From NCBI RefSeq assembly GCF_020379485.1, contig NW_026015743.1, positions 1 through 64,000 on the forward strand: 64,000 nucleotides of DNA. Direction: 5' to 3'. The DNA is from Brassica napus (lineage: Eukaryota; Streptophyta; Magnoliopsida; Brassicales; Brassicaceae). The notes beneath the pieces were generated by a model. That model saw only the letters and a list, made by a program, of their open reading frames with translations. It did not search any database and was not told where the DNA came from. Below, in pieces: positions 34,113 to 46,864 of the stretch; the first letter of the stretch is position 1; every line of letters starts with the position of its first letter. The position numbers and the translations under genes were made by a program.

Positions 34113-34261
34113 GGCAAAAAGGGGGTGAGTGTGATTTCTTTTTCTCAAAATCAGAGTGTTCTTGAGTGTTCTTGAGTGTTCTTGGGATTATTGAGGTTTC
34201 TGGGTATGTGTGTTGTCTATTCTTGTGTGGCTGGGTTTATTTGAGATTCTCTGGTGGAAAC

Positions 34262-37200
34262 ATGGATATGAAGCACGAATCTAGTGGAGCAGTGAAGATT
34301 CAAGAAGAAAACAAGTGGGTTTGGCCAAGATGGGTAAAGACAGCTTTGGGAAGCTGTGAGATTTGGAGTAATCAAGTAAAGGGAGAACCTTTAATGGAGA
34401 GAGCTGCTGATGGGGGTCAGACAGCAAGGTTGAAATGTGAAGATCAGTTGAGTCTTGAAGAAAGTATATCTCTTGAGAAGATTGAAGATGTTTATGAGAA
34501 CAAGATCAATCTAAGGAGGATGTATGAAGTCAGGAAGATGATCTGTGAGTTGAAACAAGGGAAAGAAGGTTTCAATCAGCATGTGAAGAAGCTGAGATGT
34601 TTGTGGTCGGAGTTACAAAGCTTGAGACCAAGAAGTTGTGATCCGAGAGTGCTAGAAGAGTGGCGAGAGCAAGATGTTGTCTTCAGCCTCCTTGCAAGCT
34701 TGGATTCATCTTATGGCTGGTTGGTAAAGCTTATTCTCAAGGAAGAGAAGCTACCCAACATGGAAGAAGTGTGTGTACTTGTTCAGAGGCTTCATCAAGT
34801 GATGGAAGAGAACAAAGAGATAACTTGGAGTAAGGAGGGTGCTAAAAGGAAGAAGGGAAGGCTGAGACGACGTTCTAAGGCTCAGATCAGAAGAGGAAGG
34901 TGTTGGAAGAGAAGCATACTGTCTGGTTATCAAGGTAGCTATGGTACTATGAAGATGGGCAGAGTAGAAGCACAACAGATTCTTATGGGAGAGTGTTCTT
35001 ACTCAGCTTACATGGGAGAATCTGTAGAGAGCAGTGGGGTTATGAGGAAGCTAGAGACCAAAGGAGCGGATGAGCGTGTCACAAAGGAGGAATGGGATGA
35101 GTTTGTCAAGTATGTGTATGCTTTGGCTACGACCCGGAGACAGGGTGCTCCTGCCAAAGCATCCACATCCAACAAACCCATCATTGTTGATTCTGGAGCA
35201 AGTCATCACATGATTAGTGACAGAAGCTTAATGAGTGATGTAAAGAAAGCTACTGGGGGTGTGATGATAGCTAATGGTGATAGGATTCCTATAGAAGGAG
35301 TTGGAAAGCTCAAGCTATTTGATAAAGACTCAGATGCCTTCTACATGCCACAGTTTGCTTCAAATCTACTATCTGTAAGGAAAGCCACAATTGATCTTGG
35401 CTGTCAAGTAGTATTCAGGCCAGATGATGTTGAGTTCCAAGATTTGAAGACTGGAAGGGTCATTGGGAGAGGAGACAGCAAGAATAATCTATACCAGCTC
35501 CAATTGGCTAAGATTTCTAAACCCTTTGATTCTATGTGTTTGAGTAGTACTTATGAGAAGATTGATAGTATTACTTGGCATGCTAGATTGGGTCATCCTC
35601 ATGCTCGTGCTATTGAATTGATAATTCCTAATATGTCATTTAATCACTTGGAGTGTGAAGCATGCATATTAGGAAAGCATTGTAGGACTGTTTTTCCAAC
35701 ATCAGAAACTACTTATGAGCATTGCTTTGATCTAGTTCATTCAGATGTGTGGACTGCTCCTTGTTTGTCTAGAGATAGCCAGAAGTACTTTGTGACATTC
35801 ATTGATGAGAAGTCTAAGTATACTTGGCTTACATTGCTTCCATCTAAAGATAGGGTGCTAGAAGCATTTATGAACTTCCAAGCATATGTATCTAATCAAT
35901 ACAATGCTACTGTGAAGGTACTGAGATCAGATAATGGAGGTGAATACATCAGCAATGCCTTCAAGAGTCATCTAGCCAAGCATGGGATTGTGCATCAGAC
36001 TAGCTGTCCTTATACACCACAGCAGAATGGTGTAGCTGAGAGGAAGAACAGGCACTTGATGGAGGTTGCTAGATCAATGATGTTTCATGCAAATGTCCCA
36101 AAACGTTTTTGGAGTGATGCTGTGCAGACTGCTTGCTATCTCATCAACCGGGTTCCAACCAAGATATTGAAGAATCTGTCTCCATTTGAAGTGTTGAACA
36201 AGAGCAAACCTGTCATTGATCACCTACGTGTCTTTGGGTGTGTGTGCTATGTCATGGTTCCAGGAGAGCAGAGAAACAAGCTGGAGGCAAAGAGTACTAA
36301 GGCTATGTTCATTGGTTACTCTATCACTCAGAAAGGGTACAAGTGCTATGATCCTGAAGCAAGGAGAGTGATGGTATCTAGAGAAGTGAAGTTTGTTGAA
36401 ACAAAAGGTTATTATGAAGAAAAGGAGTGGGAAAATCTGAAGGATTTGTCTCAAGCTCCATCTGATAAGGCAACAATACTGAGAGTGTTGTTGGAGAAGC
36501 TCGGGATAGGGTTGTCCCAGGATCAGGAACCCGGCAGGAGAGAGTCTTCCAATCAGACTGGTGGAGCTGGAAGAACAACTCCTCTTGATCATGAGAGGGG
36601 GAATGGAACTGAATCTGGTGAGCAAGAGCAAAACCAAGAGGATTCAGGTCTTCATGATCAAGTTGAGAACAATGTTCGGTCTAGTGGAGAAGTGGATGAG
36701 GTTCAGTCTAGTGGAGAAGTAGATGAGGTTCAGTCTAGTGGAGAAGAACAAGTCGGACCGGCCAGTTCAGAAGAAGAGCAAGTGGAGCCGGCTAGTGTGC
36801 AAACTGAAGATCAGGTGCAAGCTTTGAGGAGGAGCACAAGGATAAAGAGGGATCCTTCCAACTGGGTAAACACGAGAGTGTACTACAATGCCCAGGCTGT
36901 GGAGCATCCTTCTCAAGCCGTGTGTTCCTTTGCTGAGTTTCCAGAGGAGCATTATGCCTTTATGATTAGTCTGGATGAGAGTTATGTGCCAAGGACTTAT
37001 GAAGAAGCTATGTTAGACAAGGAATGGAAAGAATCAGTGGGAGCTGAAGCAGGTGCTATGATCAAGAATGATACATGGTATGAGAGTGAGCTGCCTAAGG
37101 GAAAGAAGGCTGTATCTAGTAGATGGATCTTCACAATCAAGTATCTAGCAAATGGACAGATTGATAGGAAGAAGACCAGACTGGTTGCAAGAGGATTTAC

Positions 37201-38535
37201 ACAAACCTATGGAGAGGATTACATTGATACCTTTGCACCAGTAGCTAAGCTGCACACAGTTCGGATTGTGTTGTCCATTGCAACAAACTTGGAGTGGGAT
37301 TTGTGGCAGATGGATGTGAAGAATGCTTTCTTACAAGGTGAGCTAGAAGATGAGGTATACATGCTTCCTCCTCCTGGTCTTGAGCATCTAGTAAAACCAG
37401 GAAATGTTTTGAGATTGAAGAAGGCAATATATGGGCTGAAGCAGTCTCCTAGAGCTTGGTACAGAAAGCTGAGTACAACTCTCAATGGGAGAGGATTCAG
37501 GAAGTCTGAACTGGATCATACACTCTTCACTTTGGTTACTCCATCAGGGATCATTGTGATACTGGTATATGTGGATGATTTGATTATCACAGGGAGTGAT
37601 AAGGCTGGGATTAAAGCCACTAAAGAGTTCCTCAAGTCTGTGTTTGATATCAAAGACTTGGGAGAGATGAAGTATTTCTTGGGGATTGAGATATGCAGAT
37701 CCAAGGAGGGTTTGTTTATGTGTCAAAGGAAGTATACAATGGATATGTTGAAGGAGACTGATGTACTTGGAGGAAAGGTAGCCAAGACACCTCTTGAAGA
37801 GGGGTATAAGGTCTTACGTGAGGGGGAGGTTGAAGAGAACCAGTTGTTTGAGGATGCTAAGCTGTATAGGAAGATGGTTGGCAAGCTGATCTACTTGACC
37901 ATCACCAGACCAGATATATGTTTTGCTGTGAACAAGTGAGTCAGCATATGCAGGCACCAAAGGTCCATCACTGGAAGATGGTTGATAGGATACTGAGGTA
38001 TCTGAGTGGGACGACTGGACAAGGGGTTTGGATGGGTTGTAATGGCAGTACAGAAGTGGTTGGGTATTGTGATGCTGATTGGGCAGGAGATAGAGTGGAC
38101 AGGAGATCAACTACTGGGTATTGTACATTCATTGGAGGAAACTTGGTTACTTGGAAGAGTAAGAAGCAGAAGGTTATCTCTTGTTCAAGTGCTGAAGCTG
38201 AGTATAGAGCCATGCTGAAGCTGACAAACGAGTTGGTGTGGATCAAGGGGATCTTGAAGCATCTAGAGATTGAGCAGAGTACTCCTATGACTATGCATTG
38301 TGACAATCAAGCAGCTATCCACATTGCCTCCAACTCAGTGTTTCATGAGAGAACAAAGCACATAGAGGTGGATTGTCATAAGGTGAGGCAGATGATTATC
38401 TTAGGAGTGATTCTGCCATGTTATACAAGAAGTGAAGATCAGCTTGCAGATGTGTTTACTAAGGCAGCGAGATTAAAGACAATGGAGTCCATACTATCCA
38501 GGCTTGGACTCATTGATCTTACTCCCAGGAGCTGA
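34262..38535 (+). pseudogene. E4 gag-pol, one frameshift, gag without zinc knuckle
   Basis: Polyprotein gene of subfamily A. The open frame extends upstream to 34166, but the ATG at 34262 (MDMKHESSG) aligns best with the family start. Gag is shorter than in E3 and has no CCHC knuckle; a strongly basic Lys/Arg segment (about 34840-34920) occupies that area. Then come protease DSGASHH (about residue 309), pre-integrase HARLGHPH...CEAC (about 438), the integrase triad HSDVW, RSDNGGEY and VAERKN (about 494-592), a variable linker with a 27-bp repeat, and reverse transcriptase with YVDD (about 1103). A missing base near 37932 stops the frame at 37939; RNase H continues in the next frame to 38535 with all motifs. 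With one lesion only, a sequencing error is a real alternative. Confidence 0.9.
36674..36751 (+). repeat. 27-bp coding minisatellite in E4 linker
   Basis: Units start at 36674, 36701 and 36728, each encoding V(R/Q)SSGEVDE-like nine-residue repeats (the third unit diverges after SSGE) in the acidic linker between integrase and reverse transcriptase. Confidence 0.82.
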
Positions 38536-38567
38536 GCCCCTTAACCATGGAGTCTCCACTCTTTTTC

Positions 38568-38669
38568 CCTCATCAAAGTTTTATCCCAATGGGTTTTCTT
38601 TGGTGAGGTTTTTAATGAGGGAGGTCTTCATGGTTTCCAAGCTTGACTTGTTCCACATGGTCAAGCTTG
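38568..38669 (+). other. E4 conserved 3' stem-loop pair
   Basis: Stem-loop A arms are CCTCATCAAAG (38568-38578) and CTTTGGTGAGG (38598-38608), around CCCAATGGG. Stem-loop B arms are CAAGCTTGAC (38638-38647) and GTCAAGCTTG (38660-38669). Stem A shows paired changes relative to E3. Confidence 0.74.
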
Positions 38670-38677
38670 AGGGGGAG
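38669..38677 (+). other. E4 polypurine tract
   Basis: GAGGGGGAG immediately before the 3' LTR. Confidence 0.85.
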
Positions 38678-39203
38678 TGTTGAGATGAGGTAATAAAGAG
38701 TGACTACATTGATAGAGAAAGAGGATTGAGACAGACAGTAACTTTGGAGTTACCACAGTAACTTTGGTTTTACTGTGGTAACTAAGTTAAAGCTTGGAAA
38801 GTTACCTTGGCTCACATTGGAGAGTAAGCCACGACCAAGAGCTGTATGGATAAGGGGGAGCAGTCTGGATAAGGTTTCCTCACAGCTAGAGAGGCTGGAG
38901 ACAGGCTGTAAAGTAGACAGCATCTAGTAAAAGATGCCAAAGGGATCAAGCATGTGAAGACTCCCATTGGCTGCTTTTGGATGGCTCTCTTTGACTACAC
39001 ATGCCATGAACCTCTACCTTATCTATTGATTTCGAAATTGATTGTCTCTCTCACATAAGTATGTTGTAAACCTCATCTTTATTAATTAATGGAGTTTTGA
39101 GTCTCTCTCTTTATTCTCTCACTAAAATCTCTTAATCTCTTTAATCTTTTCATCTGATTATCTCTGATTATTTGAATCATGCTCTAATACACAAAAGTGT
39201 ATA
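38678..39203 (+). repeat. E4 3' LTR
   Basis: 526 bp, ending GTGTATA before GCTAT. It differs from the 5' copy by one G in a G run, C/A in CATGCC(C/A)TGAA and T/C in CTCA(T/C)ATAAG. The last of these lies in the presumed TATA element. Confidence 0.92.
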
Positions 39204-42200
39204 GCTATCCCACTTTCAAATCAGGTGATCCCAGTTTTCCTGTTTGGGAATATGACAGCTTCTTTGTTATTCTAATCAAACCAGGATGAATCGCGATGTA
39301 AGAAGCTTGATTTTGATACATAAAGTAGTGGAGAATCACCAGGAAGCTGAATAAATCTCATAGGAGTTAGGATGAAGAAGCTATCCCACTTTCAAATCAG
39401 GTGATCCCAGTTTTCCTGTTTGGGAATATGACAGCTTCTTTGTCATTCTAATCAAACCAGGATGAATCGCGATGTAAGAAGCTTGATTTTGATACATAAA
39501 GTAGTGGAGAATCACCAGGAAGCTGAATAAATCTCATAGGAGTTAGGATGAAGAAGCTATCCCACTTTCAAATCAGGTGATCCCAGTTTTCCTGTTTGGG
39601 AATATGACAGCTTCTTTGTCATTCTAATCAAACCAGGATGAATCGCGATGTAAGAAGCTTGATTTTGATACATAAAGTAGTGGAGAATCACCAGGAAGTC
39701 GAATAAATCTCATAGGAGTTAGGATGAAGAAGCTATCCCACTTTCAAATCAGGTGATCCCAGTTTTCCTGTTTGGGAATATGACAGCTTCTTTGTCATTC
39801 TAATCAAACCAGGATGAATCGCGATGTAAGAAGCTTGATTTTGATACATAAAGTAGTGGAGAATCACCAGGAAGCTGAATAAATCTCATAGGAGTTAGGA
39901 TGAAGAAGCTATCCCACTTTCAAATCAGGTGATCCCAGTTTTCCTGTTTGGGAATATGACAGCTTCTTTGTCATTCTAATCAAACCAGGATGAATCGCGA
40001 TGTAAGAAGCTTGATTTTGATACATAAAGTAGTGGAGAATCACCAGGAAGCTGAATAAATCTCATAGGAGTTAGGATGAAGAAGCTATCCCACTTTCAAA
40101 TCAGGTGATCCCAGTTTTCCTGTTTGGGAATATGACAGCTTCTTTGTCATTCTAATCAAACCAGGATGAATCGCGATGTAAGAAGCTTGATTTTGATACA
40201 TAAAGTAGTGGAGAATCACCAGGAAGTGAATAAATCTCATAGGAGTTAGGATGAAGAAGCTATCCCACTTTCAAATCAGGTGATCCCAGTTTTCCTGTTT
40301 GGGAATATGACAGCTTCTTTGTCATTCTAATCAAACCAGGATGAATCGCGATGTAAGAAGCTTGATTTTGATACATAAAGTAGTGGAGAATCACCAGGAA
40401 GCTGAATAAATCTCATAGGAGTTAGGATGAAGAAGCTATCCCACTTTCAAATCAGGTGATCCCAGTTTTCCTGTTTGGGAATATGACAGCTTCTTTGTCA
40501 TTCTAATCAAACCAGGATGAATCGCGATGTAAGAAGCTTGATTTTGATACATAAAGTAGTGGAGAATCACCAGGAAGCTGAATAAATCTCATAGGAGTTA
40601 GGATGAAGAAGCTATCCCACTTTCAAATCAGGTGATCCCAGTTTTCCTGTTTGGGAATATGACAGCTTCTTTGTCATTCTAATCAAACCAGGATGAATCG
40701 CGATGTAAGAAGCTTGATTTTGATACATAAAGTAGTGGAGAATCACCAGGAAGCTGAATAAATCTCATAGGAGTTAGGATGAAGAAGCTATCCCACTTTC
40801 AAATCAGGTGATCCCAGTTTTCCTGTTTGGGAATATGACAGCTTCTTTGTCATTCTAATCAAACCAGGATGAATCGCGATGTAAGAAGCTTGATTTTGAT
40901 ACATAAAGTAGTGGAGAATCACCAGGAAGCTGAATAAATCTCATAGGAGTTAGGATGAAGAAGCTATCCCACTTTCAAATCAGGTGATCCCAGTTTTCCT
41001 GTTTGGGAATATGACAGCTTCTTTGTCATTCTAATCAAACCAGGATGAATCGCGATGTAAGAAGCTTGATTTTGATACATAAAGTAGTGGAGAATCACCA
41101 GGAAGCTGAATAAATCTCATAGGAGTTAGGATGAAGAAGCTATCCCACTTTCAAATCAGGTGATCCCAGTTTTCCTGTTTGGGAATATGACAGCTTCTTT
41201 GTCATTCTAATCAAACCAGGATGAATCGCGATGTAAGAAGCTTGATTTTGATACATAAAGTAGTGGAGAATCACCAGGAAGTCGAATAAATCTCATAGGA
41301 GTTAGGATGAAGAAGCTATCCCACTTTCAAATCAGGTGATCCCAGTTTTCCTGTTTGGGAATATGACAGCTTCTTTGTCATTCTAATCAAACCAGGATGA
41401 ATCGCGATGTAAGAAGCTTGATTTTGATACATAAAGTAGTGGAGAATCACCAGGAAGCTGAATAAATCTCATAGGAGTTAGGATGAAGAAGCTATCCCAC
41501 TTTCAAATCAGGTGATCCCAGTTTTCCTGTTTGGGAATATGACAGCTTCTTTGTCATTCTAATCAAACCAGGATGAATCGCGATGTAAGAAGCTTGATTT
41601 TGATACATAAAGTAGTGGAGAATCACCAGGAAGTCGAATAAATCTCATAGGAGTTAGGATGAAGAAGCTATCCCACTTTCAAATCAGGTGATCCCAGTTT
41701 TCCTGTTTGGGAATATGACAGCTTCTTTGTCATTCTAATCAAACCAGGATGAATCGCGATGTAAGAAGCTTGATTTTGATACATAAAGTAGTGGAGAATC
41801 ACCAGGAAGCTGAATAAATCTCATAGGAGTTAGGATGAAGAAGCTATCCCACTTTCAAATCAGGTGATCCCAGTTTTCCTGTTTGGGAATATGACAGCTT
41901 CTTTGTCATTCTAATCAAACCAGGATGAATCGCGATGTAAGAAGCTTGATTTTGATACATAAAGTAGTGGAGAATCACCAGGAAGCTGAATAAATCTCAT
42001 AGGAGTTAGGATGAAGAAGCTATCCCACTTTCAAATCAGGTGATCCCAGTTTTCCTGTTTGGGAATATGACAGCTTCTTTGTCATTCTAATCAAACCAGG
42101 ATGAATCGCGATGTAAGAAGCTTGATTTTGATACATAAAGTAGTGGAGAATCACCAGGAAGCTGAATAAATCTCATAGGAGTTAGGATGAAGAAGCTATC

Positions 42201-45200
42201 CCACTTTCAAATCAGGTGATCCCAGTTTTCCTGTTTGGGAATATGACAGCTTCTTTGTCATTCTAATCAAACCAGGATGAATCGCGATGTAAGAAGCTTG
42301 ATTTTGATACATAAAGTAGTGGAGAATCACCAGGAAGCTGAATAAATCTCATAGGAGTTAGGATGAAGAAGCTATCCCACTTTCAAATCAGGTGATCCCA
42401 GTTTTCCTGTTTGGGAATATGACAGCTTCTTTGTCATTCTAATCAAACCAGGATGAATCGCGATGTAAGAAGCTTGATTTTGATACATAAAGTAGTGGAG
42501 AATCACCAGGAAGTCGAATAAATCTCATAGGAGTTAGGATGAAGAAGCTATCCCACTTTCAAATCAGGTGATCCCAGTTTTCCTGTTTGGGAATATGACA
42601 GCTTCTTTGTCATTCTAATCAAACCAGGATGAATCGCGATGTAAGAAGCTTGATTTTGATACATAAAGTAGTGGAGAATCACCAGGAAGCTGAATAAATC
42701 TCATAGGAGTTAGGATGAAGAAGCTATCCCACTTTCAAATCAGGTGATCCCAGTTTTCCTGTTTGGGAATATGACAGCTTCTTTGTCATTCTAATCAAAC
42801 CAGGATGAATCGCGATGTAAGAAGCTTGATTTTGATACATAAAGTAGTGGAGAATCACCAGGAAGCTGAATAAATCTCATAGGAGTTAGGATGAAGAAGC
42901 TATCCCACTTTCAAATCAGGTGATCCCAGTTTTCCTGTTTGGGAATATGACAGCTTCTTTGTCATTCTAATCAAACCAGGATGAATCGCGATGTAAGAAG
43001 CTTGATTTTGATACATAAAGTAGTGGAGAATCACCAGGAAGCTGAATAAATCTCATAGGAGTTAGGATGAAGAAGCTATCCCACTTTCAAATCAGGTGAT
43101 CCCAGTTTTCCTGTTTGGGAATATGACAGCTTCTTTGTCATTCTAATCAAACCAGGATGAATCGCGATGTAAGAAGCTTGATTTTGATACATAAAGTAGT
43201 GGAGAATCACCAGGAAGCTGAATAAATCTCATAGGAGTTAGGATGAAGAAGCTATCCCACTTTCAAATCAGGTGATCCCAGTTTTCCTGTTTGGGAATAT
43301 GACAGCTTCTTTGTCATTCTAATCAAACCAGGATGAATCGCGATGTAAGAAGCTTGATTTTGATACATAAAGTAGTGGAGAATCACCAGGAAGTGAATAA
43401 ATCTCATAGGAGTTAGGATGAAGAAGCTATCCCACTTTCAAATCAGGTGATCCCAGTTTTCCTGTTTGGGAATATGACAGCTTCTTTGTCATTCTAATCA
43501 AACCAGGATGAATCGCGATGTAAGAAGCTTGATTTTGATACATAAAGTAGTGGAGAATCACCAGGAAGCTGAATAAATCTCATAGGAGTTAGGATGAAGA
43601 AGCTATCCCACTTTCAAATCAGGTGATCCCAGTTTTCCTGTTTGGGAATATGACAGCTTCTTTGTCATTCTAATCAAACCAGGATGAATCGCGATGTAAG
43701 AAGCTTGATTTTGATACATAAAGTAGTGGAGAATCACCAGGAAGTGAATAAATCTCATAGGAGTTAGGATGAAGAAGCTATCCCACTTTCAAATCAGGTG
43801 ATCCCAGTTTTCCTGTTTGGGAATATGACAGCTTCTTTGTCATTCTAATCAAACCAGGATGAATCGCGATGTAAGAAGCTTGATTTTGATACATAAAGTA
43901 GTGGAGAATCACCAGGAAGCTGAATAAATCTCATAGGAGTTAGGATGAAGAAGCTATCCCACTTTCAAATCAGGTGATCCCAGTTTTCCTGTTTGGGAAT
44001 ATGACAGCTTCTTTGTCATTCTAATCAAACCAGGATGAATCGCGATGTAAGAAGCTTGATTTTGATACATAAAGTAGTGGAGAATCACCAGGAAGCTGAA
44101 TAAATCTCATAGGAGTTAGGATGAAGAAGCTATCCCACTTTCAAATCAGGTGATCCCAGTTTTCCTGTTTGGGAATATGACAGCTTCTTTGTCATTCTAA
44201 TCAAACCAGGATGAATCGCGATGTAAGAAGCTTGATTTTGATACATAAAGTAGTGGAGAATCACCAGGAAGCTGAATAAATCTCATAGGAGTTAGGATGA
44301 AGAAGCTATCCCACTTTCAAATCAGGTGATCCCAGTTTTCCTGTTTGGGAATATGACAGCTTCTTTGTCATTCTAATCAAACCAGGATGAATCGCGATGT
44401 AAGAAGCTTGATTTTGATACATAAAGTAGTGGAGAATCACCAGGAAGCTGAATAAATCTCATAGGAGTTAGGATGAAGAAGCTATCCCACTTTCAAATCA
44501 GGTGATCCCAGTTTTCCTGTTTGGGAATATGACAGCTTCTTTGTCATTCTAATCAAACCAGGATGAATCGCGATGTAAGAAGCTTGATTTTGATACATAA
44601 AGTAGTGGAGAATCACCAGGAAGTGAATAAATCTCATAGGAGTTAGGATGAAGAAGCTATCCCACTTTCAAATCAGGTGATCCCAGTTTTCCTGTTTGGG
44701 AATATGACAGCTTCTTTGTCATTCTAATCAAACCAGGATGAATCGCGATGTAAGAAGCTTGATTTTGATACATAAAGTAGTGGAGAATCACCAGGAAGTC
44801 GAATAAATCTCATAGGAGTTAGGATGAAGAAGCTATCCCACTTTCAAATCAGGTGATCCCAGTTTTCCTGTTTGGGAATATGACAGCTTCTTTGTCATTC
44901 TAATCAAACCAGGATGAATCGCGATGTAAGAAGCTTGATTTTGATACATAAAGTAGTGGAGAATCACCAGGAAGTCGAATAAATCTCATAGGAGTTAGGA
45001 TGAAGAAGCTATCCCACTTTCAAATCAGGTGATCCCAGTTTTCCTGTTTGGGAATATGACAGCTTCTTTGTCATTCTAATCAAACCAGGATGAATCGCGA
45101 TGTAAGAAGCTTGATTTTGATACATAAAGTAGTGGAGAATCACCAGGAAGTGAATAAATCTCATAGGAGTTAGGATGAAGAAGCTATCCCACTTTCAAAT

Positions 45201-45299
45201 CAGGTGATCCCAGTTTTCCTGTTTGGGAATATGACAGCTTCTTTGTCATTCTAATCAAACCAGGATGAATCGCGATGTAAGAAGCTTGATTTTGATACA
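39204..45299 (+). repeat. CentBr-like satellite, block D
   Basis: About 35 monomers in the common orientation, highly uniform apart from the CTGAA/TGAA/TCGAA variant site. It ends inside GATACA where E5 begins; the three bases ACA (45297-45299) could belong to either side. Confidence 0.93.
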
Positions 45300-45876
45300 G
45301 GAATGATTTATGAGATTTTTTTTTCTTTGAGATTTAGAGAAAGATTTGAATAGATGAGATGAGAGAGATTTGATGAATTTATGAAGTAGAAGAGAAACAT
45401 GATGAACTAGAGAGAATATGATAAACTCGTGTTAATCATTAATCAAGACAGAGTTTACAATATATAGAGAGAGACATTAGGGTATTCAGAAGCTCTAAGC
45501 ATGTGTGGTCAAGGATAAGGTTGCTTTAATTCAAATGTAAACCAATGAGGAAGATCACACGCTTATGGCATCTTTTGGGGAGACTCCTTTTGCCTTTACA
45601 GCCTGTGCCAGACTGTCAGGATAAGCCGCGGTCACTCTATCCATCCAAACGGTCATATCTCCTAAGGTAAAACCCCTTTGGCCGTTTAACCCTTTCACCC
45701 GGGTAACTTTCCTCTTGGTCGAGTTATGGATCGACCCGGACAGTACGGACGGTACGGCCGGTACGGCCTCTTGTACGGCCTGGTCGATCCCTAACCTTCC
45801 TTCCCTTTGCCTTCACATTCTCACATCCTCAACTCCTTAAGCCATCTCCCCATATACTGAACAGCTCAATTTAACA
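45300..45876 (-). repeat. E5 3' LTR (left), outer end altered
   Basis: U3 matches the right LTR almost base for base, but the outermost ~90 bp differ. About 19 terminal bases are missing, a stretch with a T9 run is inserted near 45315-45325, and a second block near 45340-45380 differs. U3 carries GTACGG units (about 45743-45780) and CTGTCA near 45613. Confidence 0.85.
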
Positions 45877-45885
45877 CTCCCCCTC
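45877..45885 (-). other. E5 polypurine tract
   Basis: Sense GAGGGGGAG next to the 3' LTR. Confidence 0.85.
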
Positions 45886-45986
45886 AAGCTTAACTTAGTA
45901 ACGTAGTTAAGCTTGGAACCACCATGAGATCTTCCTCATTAAAAACCTCACCAAGGAAAACCCATTGGGACAAAACCTTGATGAGG
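45885..45986 (-). other. E5 conserved 3' stem-loop pair
   Basis: Stem-loop A arms are at 45946-45956 and 45976-45986, with a 12-bp outer stem (sense CCATGAGGTCTT with AAGATCTCATGG). Stem-loop B is at 45885-45915, with CAAGCTTAACT pairing with AGTTAAGCTTG. Confidence 0.74.
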
Positions 45987-46018
45987 GAAAAAGAGTGAAG
46001 ACCTCATGGCAAAGGGGA

Positions 46019-46859
46019 TCAGCTCCTTGGGGAAAGATCTATGAGCCCCAATCTGGTATGAATGGACTCCATAGTCTTTTGTCTTGCGGCCTTGGTGAAC
46101 ACATCCGCAAGTTGATCCTCACTCCTTGTGTAGCATGGCAAGATCACTCCCAAGACAATCATCTGCCTCACCTTGTGACAATCAAGTTCAATGTGCTTGG
46201 TTCTCTCATGGAAGACTGAGTTGGTCGCAATGTGTATAGCCGCTTGATTATCACAATGCATAGTCATTGGAGTTCCCTGCTCTATCTCCAAGTGCTTCAA
46301 GATTCCTTTGATCCATACCAACTCATTGGTAAGCTTCAGCATTGCTCTATACTCAGCTTCAGCGCTTGAACAAGACACCACCTTCTGCTTCTTACTCTTC
46401 CAAGTCACCAAGTTGCCTCCAATGAATGTACAATAGCCGGTGGTTGATCTCCTGTCTGCTCTATCTCCAGCCCAATCCGCATCACAGTATCCCACCACTT
46501 CAGTGCTCTTGTTGCATCCCATCCACACTCCAAGGCTTGACGTCCCATTCAGATACAAGAGAAGTCTCTCCACCATGCGCCAGTGATGATCCTTTGGGAC
46601 TTGCATATGCTGGCTCACTTGGTTCACCGCAAAGCATATGTCTGGTCGTGTGATTGTAAGGTAGATGAGCTTCCCTACTAGCTTCCTGTACAGCTTTGGA
46701 TCATGAAAGGCCTTGCTATCTTCAACCTCCCCCTCACGTGGAACCTTGTATCCATCTTCAAGAGGCATCTTTGCTGTCTTGTCTCCTTGTATACCTGCAT
46801 CTTTCAAAAGATCAAGTGTATACTTCCTTTGCGAAATGAACAATCCTTCCTTAGATCTA
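46019..46859 (-). pseudogene. E5 gag-pol, C-terminal part (end of RT and RNase H)
   Basis: Continues the E5 polyprotein from the CRSKEGLF region of reverse transcriptase through RNase H (CDADWAG, SSAEAEY, CDNQAAIHIA, FTKAARQKT) to the stop at 46019. It is cut off from its N-terminal part by the 12-kb E7/E6 insertion. An apparent ORF that runs on to 47005 takes its first ~48 residues from the E7 LTR and is not a native start. Confidence 0.9.
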
Positions 46860-46864
46860 CACAA

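Larger units (their letters stand above)
33568..39203 (+). mobile_element. E4: Ty1/copia element, subfamily A, nearly intact
   Basis: Plus-strand element of 5636 bp flanked by GCTAT (33563-33567 and 39204-39208). LTRs of 527 and 526 bp differ by about two substitutions and one base of length, so the insertion is recent. The single obvious coding lesion is a frameshift near 37932. Confidence 0.94.
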
